DNA of 64,000 nucleotides from Aeromicrobium sp. Leaf350 (GTDB taxonomy: Bacteria > Actinomycetota > Actinomycetes > Propionibacteriales > Nocardioidaceae), in NCBI RefSeq assembly GCF_916858655.1, contig NZ_CAKASL010000002.1, positions 310,001-374,000 on the forward strand. Direction: 5' to 3'. The position numbers and the translations under genes were made by a program. Within the stretch, counting starts at the first letter, position 1, and each line of letters starts with the position of its first letter. Of the stretch, positions 22,284-30,160 are shown piece after piece. The notes beneath the pieces were generated by a model. The model was not told the origin of the DNA, searched no databases, and saw nothing but the letters and a program-made list of their open reading frames with translations.

Positions 22284-23522
22284 GTGAAGAAGCTCTCCCT
22301 CGTCCTGCTGGCGACGCTGCTGGTCCTGGCTGCCTGCACGAGCGGTTCGTCCGAGTCCGGCCGCGGTGACGCGAAGGCTGCCGCGGTGCTCACCGCGAAC
22401 GTCGACGACGCCGCCGCTGACGTGGACGTCTCCACCGTCGTCGAGGTCGGTCTCGACCACGGCACGTTCGACTCGGTCAGCCTCACGGCCGCCGACGGCA
22501 CCGTGATCGAGGGCGCGCCGATGACCGAGGGCGGCAGCGACACGACCTCCGGTGCCAGCGCCGCGCCGACCGACGAGCCGGCTCCGGTGCAGGGCGAGGT
22601 CGTCTGGGCCGCGGCGGACCGCCTGGAGCCGGGTACGACTTACACCCTCGCCGCTGTGGCCACGGGCGAGGACGGCGAGCCCGTCGAGCTGAGCCGCACC
22701 TTCACGTCCGTGGCGGTGGCCGAGGCCAACGAGATCTTCCCCTCCGTCGCGCCGCTCGCGGGCGAGACCGTCGGCGTCGGCATGCCGGTCGTGGTGCTCT
22801 TCGACCACCCAGTGACCGACCACGCCGCCTTCGAGCGGCACATGAACGTCGTCAGCACGCCCCAGCAGGCGGGCAGCTGGTACTGGCTCAACGACTCCGA
22901 GGCGCACTGGCGCCCGCAGGTGTACTGGCAGGCCGGCTCGTCCGTACAGGTGCAGCTCGACCTCAACAGCGTCCCGGCCGGCGAGGGCATGTACGGGCAG
23001 GAGAGCCGCGTCATCGACTTCACGGTGGGCGCCTCCAACATCTTCACGGTCGACATCGCGGGACACACCATGTCGGTCGAGCGCGACGGCCAGGCGTCCG
23101 CGTCGTACCCGATCACCACAGGTGACTCGAGCCACCAGACGCGCATCGGCACGAAGATCATCATGGAGAAGCACGAGTCGATCGACATGGATGCGGCCAC
23201 GACCGGCGTCGACAGCAGCGACCCGAACTACTACCGGGTCGAGGGCGTCCGCTGGGCGATGCGCCTGACGTACTCGGGGGAGTTCATCCACGCCGCGCCC
23301 TGGTCGGTCGCCCAGCAGGGCCGCGCGAACGTGAGCCACGGCTGCGTCGGCATGAGCACCGAGAACGCGGGCACGGTCTTCGCCAGTGCGCTGCGCGGTG
23401 ACGTCGTCAACTTCGTCAACGGCACCCGTCAGCTCGAGGCCAACAACGGCTGGACCGACTGGAACGTGCCGTGGGAGGAGTACCAGAAGGGCTCCGCCCT
23501 CTACCAGCCCCCCGCCGCCTGA
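22284..23522 (+). CDS. L,D-transpeptidase, lipoprotein with Ig-like domains
   Basis: This 412-residue enzyme makes 3-3 cross-links in peptidoglycan. It has a lipoprotein signal with lipobox LAAC (Cys at about 18), a low-complexity linker, then two Ig-like domains (about 40-250). The C-terminal YkuD domain has the catalytic motif in FIHAAPWSV and NVSHGCVGMS, with Cys354 the nucleophile. The architecture matches the mycobacterial LdtMt2 class. TAGCAT at 22272-22277 is 6 nt before the GTG. It sits where mycobacteria have mmpS3 between ctaF and the qcr genes. Confidence 0.94.
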   Translation: MKKLSLVLLATLLVLAACTSGSSESGRGDAKAAAVLTANVDDAAADVDVSTVVEVGLDHGTFDSVSLTAADGTVIEGAPMTEGGSDTTSGASAAPTDEPAPVQGEVVWAAADRLEPGTTYTLAAVATGEDGEPVELSRTFTSVAVAEANEIFPSVAPLAGETVGVGMPVVVLFDHPVTDHAAFERHMNVVSTPQQAGSWYWLNDSEAHWRPQVYWQAGSSVQVQLDLNSVPAGEGMYGQESRVIDFTVGASNIFTVDIAGHTMSVERDGQASASYPITTGDSSHQTRIGTKIIMEKHESIDMDAATTGVDSSDPNYYRVEGVRWAMRLTYSGEFIHAAPWSVAQQGRANVSHGCVGMSTENAGTVFASALRGDVVNFVNGTRQLEANNGWTDWNVPWEEYQKGSALYQPPAA

Positions 23523-23543
23523 CCCTCGCCCTCGCGCCGCCCC

Positions 23544-23660
23544 GAGCGGTGAGATAGAGGCGTCTGCGCTCGCAGGGCGATGAACTAGGGACGTCTCAAC
23601 GCCCCTGAGACGTCACAGGCTCACCGCCCGGACCCGCGAGCCGCCTCTCACTCACCGCCC
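23544..23660. repeat. Palindromic module 1 of the 516-bp L,D-transpeptidase/qcrB gap
   Basis: Octamer GCGGTGAG occurs at 23546 and, degenerate (GCGATGAA), at 23577; its complement CTCACCGC occurs at 23620 and 23651. Spacings are 31, 43 and 31 bp. The centre folds as GACGTCTCA / TGAGACGTC around a 7-nt loop. The whole 117 bp can form one long hairpin. Confidence 0.9.
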
Positions 23661-23676
23661 AACCACCAGCCCGGGG

Positions 23677-23793
23677 GAGCGGTGAGTCTCGGACCAGTGC
23701 CGGCGCCGGGCGGTGAGTGTGGGACCAGTGGAGCCTCTGGACAGGTCCCACACTCACCGCCCGGCCTCGGCACTGGTCGCTATCTCACCGCCC
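23677..23793. repeat. Palindromic module 2 of the L,D-transpeptidase/qcrB gap
   Basis: GCGGTGAG lies at 23679 and 23710, CTCACCGC at 23753 and 23784, again 31-43-31 bp apart. The two 50-nt arms match at about 42 positions, and the innermost 22 bases (ending in TGTGGGACC) pair perfectly around a 17-nt loop. It is the best-preserved module. Confidence 0.92.
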
Positions 23794-23848
23794 GGGGCGG
23801 TGGTCGGTGGGCGGTTCTGTGCGGGCCGCTGGTCGCCCGCAGGGCCGG

Positions 23849-23964
23849 GAGCGGTGAGCTAGTCCCCTTTTCCCGGGGGAGCGGTGAGTGAGTCGTCCTT
23901 CGCAGGGCCGGATGGGCGACGAGCTCACCGCCCGGGGTCGGGACAGGCGACTAGCTCACCGCCC
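23849..23964. repeat. Palindromic module 3 of the L,D-transpeptidase/qcrB gap
   Basis: GCGGTGAG lies at 23851 and 23881, CTCACCGC at 23924 and 23955 (spacings 30, 43, 31). The outer pair reads GTGAGCTAGTC on one arm and its complement on the other. The short linkers between modules (23661-23676, 23794-23848) show no gene. The remaining gap sequence up to 24038 holds only the qcrB terminator. Confidence 0.9.
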
Positions 23965-23985
23965 GGGGGTGGGGTGGGGAACGGC

Positions 23986-24019
23986 GAAGGCCGGCTCCCC
24001 GGTGGGGGAGCCGGCCTTC
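23986..24019 (-). terminator. Strong hairpin terminator downstream of qcrB
   Basis: A perfect 14-bp stem GAAGGCCGGCTCCC (23986-23999) / GGGAGCCGGCCTTC (24006-24019) with a 6-nt loop begins 19 bp beyond the qcrB stop. It has no clear U-tract, which is common for actinobacterial terminators. Confidence 0.75.
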
Positions 24020-24038
24020 GACCGTGGTGACGCTGGGG

Positions 24039-25745
24039 TCAGTGCGACTTGGGAACACCCGCGTCGGAGACGCCACCGAACTCGTCGCCGATCTGGTTCG
24101 GGTGACCCTGGAAGTCGCCCAGGTGCTCCTCGGCGTGGTGCACTTCCTCGACCGTGGGCTTGTCGAGCACGCCCTGGTAGTAGAAGTGCCGCAGGCGAGC
24201 GCGCAGCTTGTCCTTGCGCCCGGCCGGAGAGGCCACACCGTTCGCGTCGACCGTCTCGGCCGCCTCCAGCTCGGGGAGGCGCTCGCGGGTCGTGAGCGTG
24301 TACTGCGTCGCGACCGGCAGCGGGGCGTGACGCTCGCTGTAGCCGCCCGAGGGCGACCGCTCGATGACGCCCGTCTCGAAGCCGTGCAGCACGCTGTCGT
24401 GGTCACGGTGCTGCAGACCGATGCAGATCCGACGCGTGATGAGGAACGCGATGACCGGGAAGACGAACAGGCCGATCCGGAAGATCCACGTCAGCGTGTA
24501 GATGTCGAGCCCGAACTGGATCGCGATGATGTCGTTGCCGCCCGCGGCCCAGCCGACGCCGTACGCCGTCATGCCGGCCACGCCGAGCGCCGTGCGCGTC
24601 GGAGCGTCCCGCGGACGCTCGAGCAGGTGGTGCTCGCGGTTGTCCTGCGTGATCCAGCGCTCGATGAACGGCCACAGCATGAGCGAGGTGAACAGGATGC
24701 CCAGACCACCGAGGCCGGGGATCGCGACGTTCCAGCTCCAGGTGCGGTCGAAGAACGTGCTCTCCCAGCCCGGCATCAGACGGACCATGCCCTCGGAGAA
24801 GCCCATGTACCAGTCAGGCTGCGAACCGGCCGTGACCTCCGACGGGTTGTACGGGCCGTACGCCCAGACCGGGTTGATCTGGATGATGGCCGCGAACAGC
24901 GCCGTGAAGCCGAAGACGACGAAGAAGAAGCCGCCCGCCTTGGCCGCGTAGACCGGGAGCATCGGGTAGCCGACGACGTTGTCGTTGGTGCGTCCGGGCC
25001 CAGGCCACTGCGTGTGCTTGTGGTAGACGAGCAGGAGCATGTGCGCCGCGATCAGGCCCAGGATCAGGGCCGGGATCAGCAGGATGTGCGCCATGTAGAG
25101 GCGGGGGATGATGAGCTCGCCGGGGAACTCGTCGCCGAACAGGAAGAACTCCACGTAGGAGCCGACCAGCGGGATCGAGCGGATCAGGCCGTCCACGAAG
25201 CGGAGGCCCGTGCCCGAGAGCAGGTCGTCGGGGAGCGAGTAGCCCGCGAAGCCCTCGACCATGCCGAGGATCAGCAGGCCCACGCCGATGAGCCAGTTGA
25301 CCTCGCGCGGCTTGCGGTACGCACCCGTGAAGAACACACGGAGCATGTGCACGATCATCGCCGCGACGAACAGGGCGGCGGCCCAGTGGTGGATCTGCCG
25401 CATGAGCAGGCCGCCACGGATGTCGAAGGAGATGTCGAGCGTCGAGGCGTACGCCTGCGACATCTCGATGCCCTTGAGGGGCTCGTAGGAGCCGTTGTAG
25501 ACCGTCTCACCCATGCTGGGCTGGAACCACAGCGTCAGGAACGTGCCGCTGATGAGCAGCACCACGAAGCTCCACAGCGCGATCTCCCCGAGCATGAACG
25601 ACCAGTGCTCGGGGAAGATCTTGCGCATGTTCTTGCGTGCCATGCCGGCCACGCCAAGTCGGTCATCGATCCATCCGACAGGTCCGGCGGCCTTCTGGCC
25701 GACCTTCGTGTCCTGGATGTCGGTGTAGGTGTCAGTCGCCATCAC
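24039..25745 (-). CDS. qcrB: Cytochrome bc1 complex cytochrome b subunit
   Basis: This 568-residue quinol-oxidising subunit has eight or nine helices carrying two b hemes. The first heme-binding helices include QIHHWAALFVAAMIVHMLRV (near residue 120), and a second His pair is in AHMLLLVYHKHTQWPG. The C-terminal extension beyond helix VIII (about 420-568) is the actinobacterial type. It is the last gene of qcrCAB and overlaps qcrA by 4 bp. QcrB is the target of Q203-type inhibitors in mycobacteria. Confidence 0.97.
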   Translation of the reverse strand: MMATDTYTDIQDTKVGQKAAGPVGWIDDRLGVAGMARKNMRKIFPEHWSFMLGEIALWSFVVLLISGTFLTLWFQPSMGETVYNGSYEPLKGIEMSQAYASTLDISFDIRGGLLMRQIHHWAAALFVAAMIVHMLRVFFTGAYRKPREVNWLIGVGLLILGMVEGFAGYSLPDDLLSGTGLRFVDGLIRSIPLVGSYVEFFLFGDEFPGELIIPRLYMAHILLIPALILGLIAAHMLLLVYHKHTQWPGPGRTNDNVVGYPMLPVYAAKAGGFFFVVFGFTALFAAIIQINPVWAYGPYNPSEVTAGSQPDWYMGFSEGMVRLMPGWESTFFDRTWSWNVAIPGLGGLGILFTSLMLWPFIERWITQDNREHHLLERPRDAPTRTALGVAGMTAYGVGWAAGGNDIIAIQFGLDIYTLTWIFRIGLFVFPVIAFLITRRICIGLQHRDHDSVLHGFETGVIERSPSGGYSERHAPLPVATQYTLTTRERLPELEAAETVDANGVASPAGRKDKLRARLRHFYYQGVLDKPTVEEVHHAEEHLGDFQGHPNQIGDEFGGVSDAGVPKSH

Positions 25746-26815
25746 GCACCGTCCCGGTTGTTCTCTTCGTCGAGCTTCTTCTGGTCACGCGCCAGCTCGG
25801 GGTAGCTCGGGGCCACGATGTCGAGGAAGTCGCTCATCGCGATGATGTAGCCCTCGCTGTCCAGGCCCAGCGGGAGCTGGGGGAGCGGACGGTACGCCGG
25901 CCCGAAGATGACCTTGCCGTTGTCGGCGAGGTCGAAGGTCGACTGGTGGCACGGGCACAGCAGGTGGTGCGTCTGCTGCTCCCACAGCGAGATCGGACAA
26001 CCGACGTGCGTGCAGATCTTGGAGTAGCAGAGGATGCCGTCGATGCCCCAGTTCGCCTTCTCGGCGTCGGGGGTGATGTCGTCGGGGCGCATGCGCACGA
26101 CGATGACGGCGGCCTTCGACTTCGCCGCGAGCAGCTCGTGACCGTGGATCTCGGCCTCCTCCTCGCCCTCGGCGGGGAAGAAGACGGCGGGCTCGGCGTT
26201 GACGAGCTGTCCCACCTCGAGGTCGGCCGGACGGATCGGCAGGCCGGAGATGTCGTTGACGACCCGCATGCCCTTCTTCCAGACCGTGTGGGACTGGCCG
26301 TGGGGGAGCGGACCCAGGTCGCGCAGCAGCACGACGCCGGGGATGGCGAGCGCGCCGACCGCGCCGAGCAGGGAGTTGCGGATGAGCGGACGGCGTCCGA
26401 TCTGCGACTCCTTGATGCCGGCGTTGAGGTCCTCGAGCACCGCCAGGCGGTCGTCGTCGGACGACTTCGCCGGGTGACGCATCTCGACCATCTCGTGGTC
26501 CTGCATGATCTTCTTGGCCCACTGGATGATGCCGATGCCGATCAGCAGCAGCGCGCCGCCGAACGTGAAGCCCAGGGCGAAGTTCTGCGCCGACCAGCCG
26601 AGGAACGTCTGGTCGAAGTCGATCGTGAAGTACGCGACCGCGAAGCCCAGGGCGAGCACCGTGGCGATGCCGAACATGAGCGAGATCTGGCGCTCGGTGC
26701 GACGCGCCTGCGACTCGTCGACGTCGGTGACGCGGTAGGTGTGCTCGGGCAGACCCGGGTCGGCGATCGGCTCGGCCGCGGGGAGGTTCGAGGTGTGCTG
26801 GTCGAGGTCGGTCAC
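25742..26815 (-). CDS. qcrA: Cytochrome bc1 complex Rieske iron-sulfur subunit
   Basis: This 357-residue protein has three N-terminal transmembrane helices (about 45-62, 77-97, 145-163), the actinobacterial arrangement, and then a periplasmic-side Rieske domain. Cluster ligands are in CTHVGCPI and CPCHQSTFD, and the two extra Cys form the stabilising disulfide. Electrons pass from quinol at QcrB through this 2Fe-2S cluster to QcrC. It overlaps qcrC and qcrB by 4 bp each, so the three are translationally coupled. Confidence 0.97.
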   Translation of the reverse strand: MTDLDQHTSNLPAAEPIADPGLPEHTYRVTDVDESQARRTERQISLMFGIATVLALGFAVAYFTIDFDQTFLGWSAQNFALGFTFGGALLLIGIGIIQWAKKIMQDHEMVEMRHPAKSSDDDRLAVLEDLNAGIKESQIGRRPLIRNSLLGAVGALAIPGVVLLRDLGPLPHGQSHTVWKKGMRVVNDISGLPIRPADLEVGQLVNAEPAVFFPAEGEEEAEIHGHELLAAKSKAAVIVVRMRPDDITPDAEKANWGIDGILCYSKICTHVGCPISLWEQQTHHLLCPCHQSTFDLADNGKVIFGPAYRPLPQLPLGLDSEGYIIAMSDFLDIVAPSYPELARDQKKLDEENNRDGA

Positions 26816-27654
26816 TTCTCGGCCCCCTTCGGCTTCTTGTTCGAACGCGTGCCATGAGCGGAGATCCAGATCGCGAAGCCCACGAGGCCTCCGATGCCGA
26901 ACAGCCAGACCCAGACGCCGTCGGCCACCGGGCCGATGCCGCCGCCGCCGAAGCCGCCGTAGTTGGGCTGCTCCTGGACGGCCTTGATGTAGGAGATGAC
27001 GGCGCGCTTGTCCTCGGGCGTGATGACGTCGTCGGAGAAGACCGGCATCTGCTGCGGGCCGGTCTGCATGGCCTCGAAGATGTGCTTCGCGCTGACGTTC
27101 TCGAGCGTCGGGGCGTAGCGGCCGTCGGGCAGGGCGCCGCCGGCGCCGACCGAGTTGTGGCAGGCGGTGCAGTTGGTGCGGAAGAACTCGCCGCCGAGGC
27201 TGATCTCCTCGGCCGAGGCGCTCTCGTACTCGAGGTACTCGTCCTCGGGGATCGCCGGGCCGGGCGCCAGCGAGGCGATGTACGCCGCGAGCTGGGTGAT
27301 CTCCTCGTCGGTGTACTCCACGCTCTTGCGGGGCGCCTGCGGAGCGCTCTGCGCCATGGGCATGCGGCCCGTGCCGACCTGGAAGTCGACGGCGGCCGCG
27401 CCGACGCCGATCAGGGACGGACCGTAGTTGCCGTCACTCGTCGTCGTGATGCCCTCGGCGTTCTGGCCGTGGCAGCTCGCGCAGCCGATCACGAACAGGT
27501 CGCGGCCGGCCTCGATATCGTCGAGCGACGAGGTCTCCGCCGTGGCTCCCTTGGGCGCGAACGCCATGTAGAGCACGGCGGCCACCGCGAGCGCCCCGAG
27601 GATCACGAGGACGTTGGCCAGGGGATGCCGCCGCCGGGTCGACAAGGTGCGCAC
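26812..27654 (-). CDS. qcrC: Diheme cytochrome c subunit of the bcc complex
   Basis: This 280-residue cytochrome cc replaces separate cytochrome c1 and soluble c. Two heme motifs are visible, CASCHG and CTACHN, each with a downstream Met region (TGRMPMAQ; GPQQMPVF). An N-terminal helix (about 12-32) and a C-terminal helix (about 253-273) anchor it. I prefer the GTG start of VRTLSTRRRHP because GAGG lies 8-10 nt upstream. An ATG 18 bp earlier (27672) is in frame but lacks a ribosome site. Confidence 0.93.
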   Translation of the reverse strand: MRTLSTRRRHPLANVLVILGALAVAAVLYMAFAPKGATAETSSLDDIEAGRDLFVIGCASCHGQNAEGITTTSDGNYGPSLIGVGAAAVDFQVGTGRMPMAQSAPQAPRKSVEYTDEEITQLAAYIASLAPGPAIPEDEYLEYESASAEEISLGGEFFRTNCTACHNSVGAGGALPDGRYAPTLENVSAKHIFEAMQTGPQQMPVFSDDVITPEDKRAVISYIKAVQEQPNYGGFGGGGIGPVADGVWVWLFGIGGLVGFAIWISAHGTRSNKKPKGAEK

Positions 27655-27748
27655 CGGGAACCTCAATTCCATGTCATGACTACTACAGCGTGTCGTGGAC
27701 CAAGACTAACCCCGCGAGGGCGGGTAGAACGGGTTAGGTGAGCCTTGC

Positions 27749-28387
27749 TCACTGCAGGAGGTAGATGGAGGCGAAGAGCGCCACCCAGACCACGTCCACG
27801 AAGTGCCAGTAGTACGACACGACGATCGCCGAGATGGCCTGTTCGTGCGTGAACTTCCGCGTCACGAACGTGCGTCCGATGACCAGCAGGAAGCACAGCA
27901 GACCGGCCACGACGTGGATGCCGTGGAAGCCGGTCGCGAGGTAGAAGAGGCTGCCGTAGGCCGAGGAGTCGAGCGTCAGGCCGTGCTCGACGAGCTCGGC
28001 GTACTCGGTGGCCTGGCCGCCGATGAAGATCGAGCCCATGAGGAAGGAGAGGATGAACCACTCGCGCATGCCCCACTGGCCGACGTTGAGGATCGAGCCG
28101 CTGCGGCCGGCCTTGCCCCGTGCCGCGGCGAAGACGCCGAACTGGCAGGTGACCGAGGACAGCACCAGGATCGTGGTGTTGGCCGTGGCGAACGGAACGT
28201 TGAGCAGCTCGGTCTCCTGCGCCCAGAGCTCGGGAGTCACGTTGCGGACCGTGAAGTACGCGGCGAACAGTGCCGCGAAGAACAGCAGGTCGCTCGCCAG
28301 CCAGATGATCGTGCCGACCGTCACCATGGACGGGCGGCCTTCCTGGCCGTGAAGTCGGGACGCGGGGATCGCAGAAGTAGTCGCCAC
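27749..28387 (-). CDS. ctaE: Cytochrome c oxidase subunit III
   Basis: This 212-residue, five-helix subunit of the aa3 oxidase is recognised by the helices [20 protein letters not shown] and [20 protein letters not shown], and by the end [20 protein letters not shown]. The GTG start follows CATAAT 6 nt upstream on the minus strand (complement of 28394-28399), so it is probably leaderless. It lies upstream of qcrC in the same direction but with a 94-bp gap, so qcrCAB may have its own promoter. It is separated from ctaCDF by the L,D-transpeptidase and qcr genes. Confidence 0.96.
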   Translation of the reverse strand: MATTSAIPASRLHGQEGRPSMVTVGTIIWLASDLLFFAALFAAYFTVRNVTPELWAQETELLNVPFATANTTILVLSSVTCQFGVFAAARGKAGRSGSILNVGQWGMREWFILSFLMGSIFIGGQATEYAELVEHGLTLDSSAYGSLFYLATGFHGIHVVAGLLCFLLVIGRTFVTRKFTHEQAISAIVVSYYWHFVDVVWVALFASIYLLQ

Positions 28388-28393
28388 GCGATC

Positions 28394-28405
28394 ATTATGT
28401 ACGAT
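28394..28405. promoter_or_regulatory. Abutting divergent -10 boxes for ctaE and the REC-like gene
   Basis: ATTATG (28394-28399; CATAAT on minus) lies 6 nt before the ctaE GTG. TACGAT (28400-28405) lies 6 nt before the GTG at 28412. The start codons are only 24 bp apart and the two boxes touch, so RNA polymerase could hardly occupy both at once. Confidence 0.65.
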
Positions 28406-28411
28406 CCGAAC

Positions 28412-28831
28412 GTGGCTCATGACCGACCCCTGCGTGTCCTCGTGTACAGCGACGACCGCGACGTCCGACACTCCGTGCTGCAGGCGCTCGGACCGCGGCC
28501 CCACCCCGATCTGCCAGCCCTGGAATTCGTGGAGGTCGCGACCGAGGCCGTCGTCCTCCAGCACCTCGACGAGAAGCGCGCGTCGCACCAGGTCGACCTC
28601 GTGATCCTCGACGGCGAGTCCGTTCCCGTCGGCGGACTCGGCATCGCTCGACAGATCAAGGACGAGATCTTCCACGCCCCGCCCGTCGTCGTCGTGACGG
28701 GGCGGCCGGGCGACGCCTGGCTCGCGCACTGGTCGCGGGCCGATGCCGTCGCGAGCCACCCGATCGATCCGCTGACCTTCGCGGAGACGGTCATCGGCGT
28801 GCTCCGCACCGTCGTCGCACAGACCTCATGA
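28412..28831 (+). CDS. Receiver-domain-like protein without output domain
   Basis: This 139-residue protein has the fold pattern of a CheY-like receiver: [16 protein letters not shown] at the start, D67 in [10 protein letters not shown] where the phospho-acceptor sits, and a Thr in VVVVTGRP. The usual conserved Lys is replaced by His in VASHPIDP, so normal phosphorylation switching is doubtful. No DNA-binding or enzymatic domain follows. The GTG at 28412 was chosen over an ATG at 28397 because TACGAT lies 6 nt before it. Its ATGA stop overlaps trpD. Confidence 0.7.
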   Translation: MAHDRPLRVLVYSDDRDVRHSVLQALGPRPHPDLPALEFVEVATEAVVLQHLDEKRASHQVDLVILDGESVPVGGLGIARQIKDEIFHAPPVVVVTGRPGDAWLAHWSRADAVASHPIDPLTFAETVIGVLRTVVAQTS

Positions 28832-29865
28832 CCTTCACGTGGCCCGACGTGCTGTCCACCTTGACGGCGCGTCGCGACCTCGAGCCCGACGCGGTCCGCT
28901 GGGCCATGGGCGAGATCCTGGACGGGCAGGCGTCCGACCCGCAGATCGCCGGCTTCGCGGTGGCGCTGCGCACGAAGGGTGAGACCCGGGCCGAGCTGCA
29001 GGCCCTGGCCGACCAGATGCTCGAGTCGGCCGTGCGGCTCACCGTCACCGACCGGGTGCTCGACATCGTGGGCACCGGCGGCGACCTCGCCAACACCGTC
29101 AACATCTCCTCGATGTCGGCGGTCGTGGCGGCAGGCTCCGGCGCCGGCGTCGTGAAGCACGGCAACCGCTCGGCGTCGAGCACGAGCGGCTCGGCCGACG
29201 TCCTGGAGGCGCTGGGCGTGCGGCTCGACGTGCCGGCCGACCGCATCGTCGACGTCTACGACCGCGCCGGCATCACGTTCTGCTTCGCGCGGGTCTTCCA
29301 CCCGTCGTTCCGCCACATCGGTCCTGCTCGCTCGGCCCTGGGCATCCCCACGACGTTCAACTTCCTCGGCCCGCTGACCAACCCGGCGTCGCCGTCGGCG
29401 ATCGCGATCGGCTGCGCGGACGTGAGCATGGCGCCGCTCATGGCGGGCGTGCTCGCGGAGCGCGGCTGCGACGGGCTGGTGTTCCGCGGCGACGACGGCC
29501 TCGACGAGCTGACCACCACCACCACCTCGCGCGTGTGGGTGGTGGCAGACGGCGAGGTGGCGGAGGAGACGCTCGACCCGACCGACCTGGGCTTCGCCCT
29601 CGCTCCGGCCGGCGCCCTGGCCGGTGGGGACGTCGCCTACAACGCCGACGTGTTCGTGCGCGTGCTCGAGGGCGAGGAGGGTGCCGCTCGCGACGCGGTG
29701 CTGCTCAACGCCGGCGCCGGCATCGCCGCGCACGCCGCGGAGCCGGGCACGCTGACCGAGCGGCTGGCCTCCGGCATCGAGCGCGCCCGCGAGTCGATCG
29801 ACTCCGGCGCGGCCCGTGAGGTGCTGACGAAGTGGGCGGCCGCCACCGCCGAGCTGTCGGCGTAG
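28828..29865 (+). CDS. trpD: Anthranilate phosphoribosyltransferase
   Basis: TrpD joins anthranilate to PRPP in tryptophan synthesis. The 345-residue protein has the PRPP-site GTGGDLANTVNISS, the anthranilate-site KHGNRSASSTSGSADVLEALG and HPSFRHIGPARSALG. FNFLGPLTNPA is also conserved. It stands alone, away from other trp genes, next to ctaE as in M. tuberculosis (Rv2192c). Its ATG overlaps the stop of the receiver-like gene, so the two are co-expressed. No tryptophan leader peptide is seen. Confidence 0.96.
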   Translation: MTFTWPDVLSTLTARRDLEPDAVRWAMGEILDGQASDPQIAGFAVALRTKGETRAELQALADQMLESAVRLTVTDRVLDIVGTGGDLANTVNISSMSAVVAAGSGAGVVKHGNRSASSTSGSADVLEALGVRLDVPADRIVDVYDRAGITFCFARVFHPSFRHIGPARSALGIPTTFNFLGPLTNPASPSAIAIGCADVSMAPLMAGVLAERGCDGLVFRGDDGLDELTTTTTSRVWVVADGEVAEETLDPTDLGFALAPAGALAGGDVAYNADVFVRVLEGEEGAARDAVLLNAGAGIAAHAAEPGTLTERLASGIERARESIDSGAAREVLTKWAAATAELSA

Positions 29866-29874
29866 GCTGCTGAC

Positions 29875-30150
29875 GTGATCACCGCGATCGTCTTCATCCA
29901 TGCCGACGTCGCTCGCCTGTCGAGCATCGCCGACGCCATCTCGCAGGTCGAGGGCGTCAGCGAGGTCTACTCCGTGACGGGTGACCTCGACCTCGTGGCG
30001 ATGGTGCGCGTGCGCTCGATCGACGCGGTCGCCACCACCGTGACCGACGGCATCAACACGGTCGACGGCGTCGAGGCGACGCAGACCCAGATCGCCTTCC
30101 GCACCGTGAGCCAGCACGACCTCGACGCCGCCTTCAGCATCGGTCTCTGA
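29875..30150 (+). CDS. Lrp/AsnC ligand-binding domain protein (RAM domain only)
   Basis: This 91-residue protein consists solely of the beta-alpha-beta ligand-binding domain of Lrp/AsnC regulators (ITAIVFIHADVARLSSIADA; GVSEVYSVTGDLDLVAMVRV) and lacks a helix-turn-helix. Such stand-alone RAM proteins may bind amino acids or modulate full-length Lrp proteins. TAGGCT (29863-29868) lies 6 nt before the GTG, partly inside the trpD stop region, so it can be transcribed separately from trpD. Confidence 0.85.
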   Translation: MITAIVFIHADVARLSSIADAISQVEGVSEVYSVTGDLDLVAMVRVRSIDAVATTVTDGINTVDGVEATQTQIAFRTVSQHDLDAAFSIGL

Positions 30151-30160
30151 GGCTCCTGCC

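Noticed and set aside
23544..23964. CRISPR array in the L,D-transpeptidase/qcrB gap
   Set aside because: The regular 31-bp spacing is suggestive, but the repeat is only about 8-12 bp, its orientation alternates, and there are no cas genes nearby.
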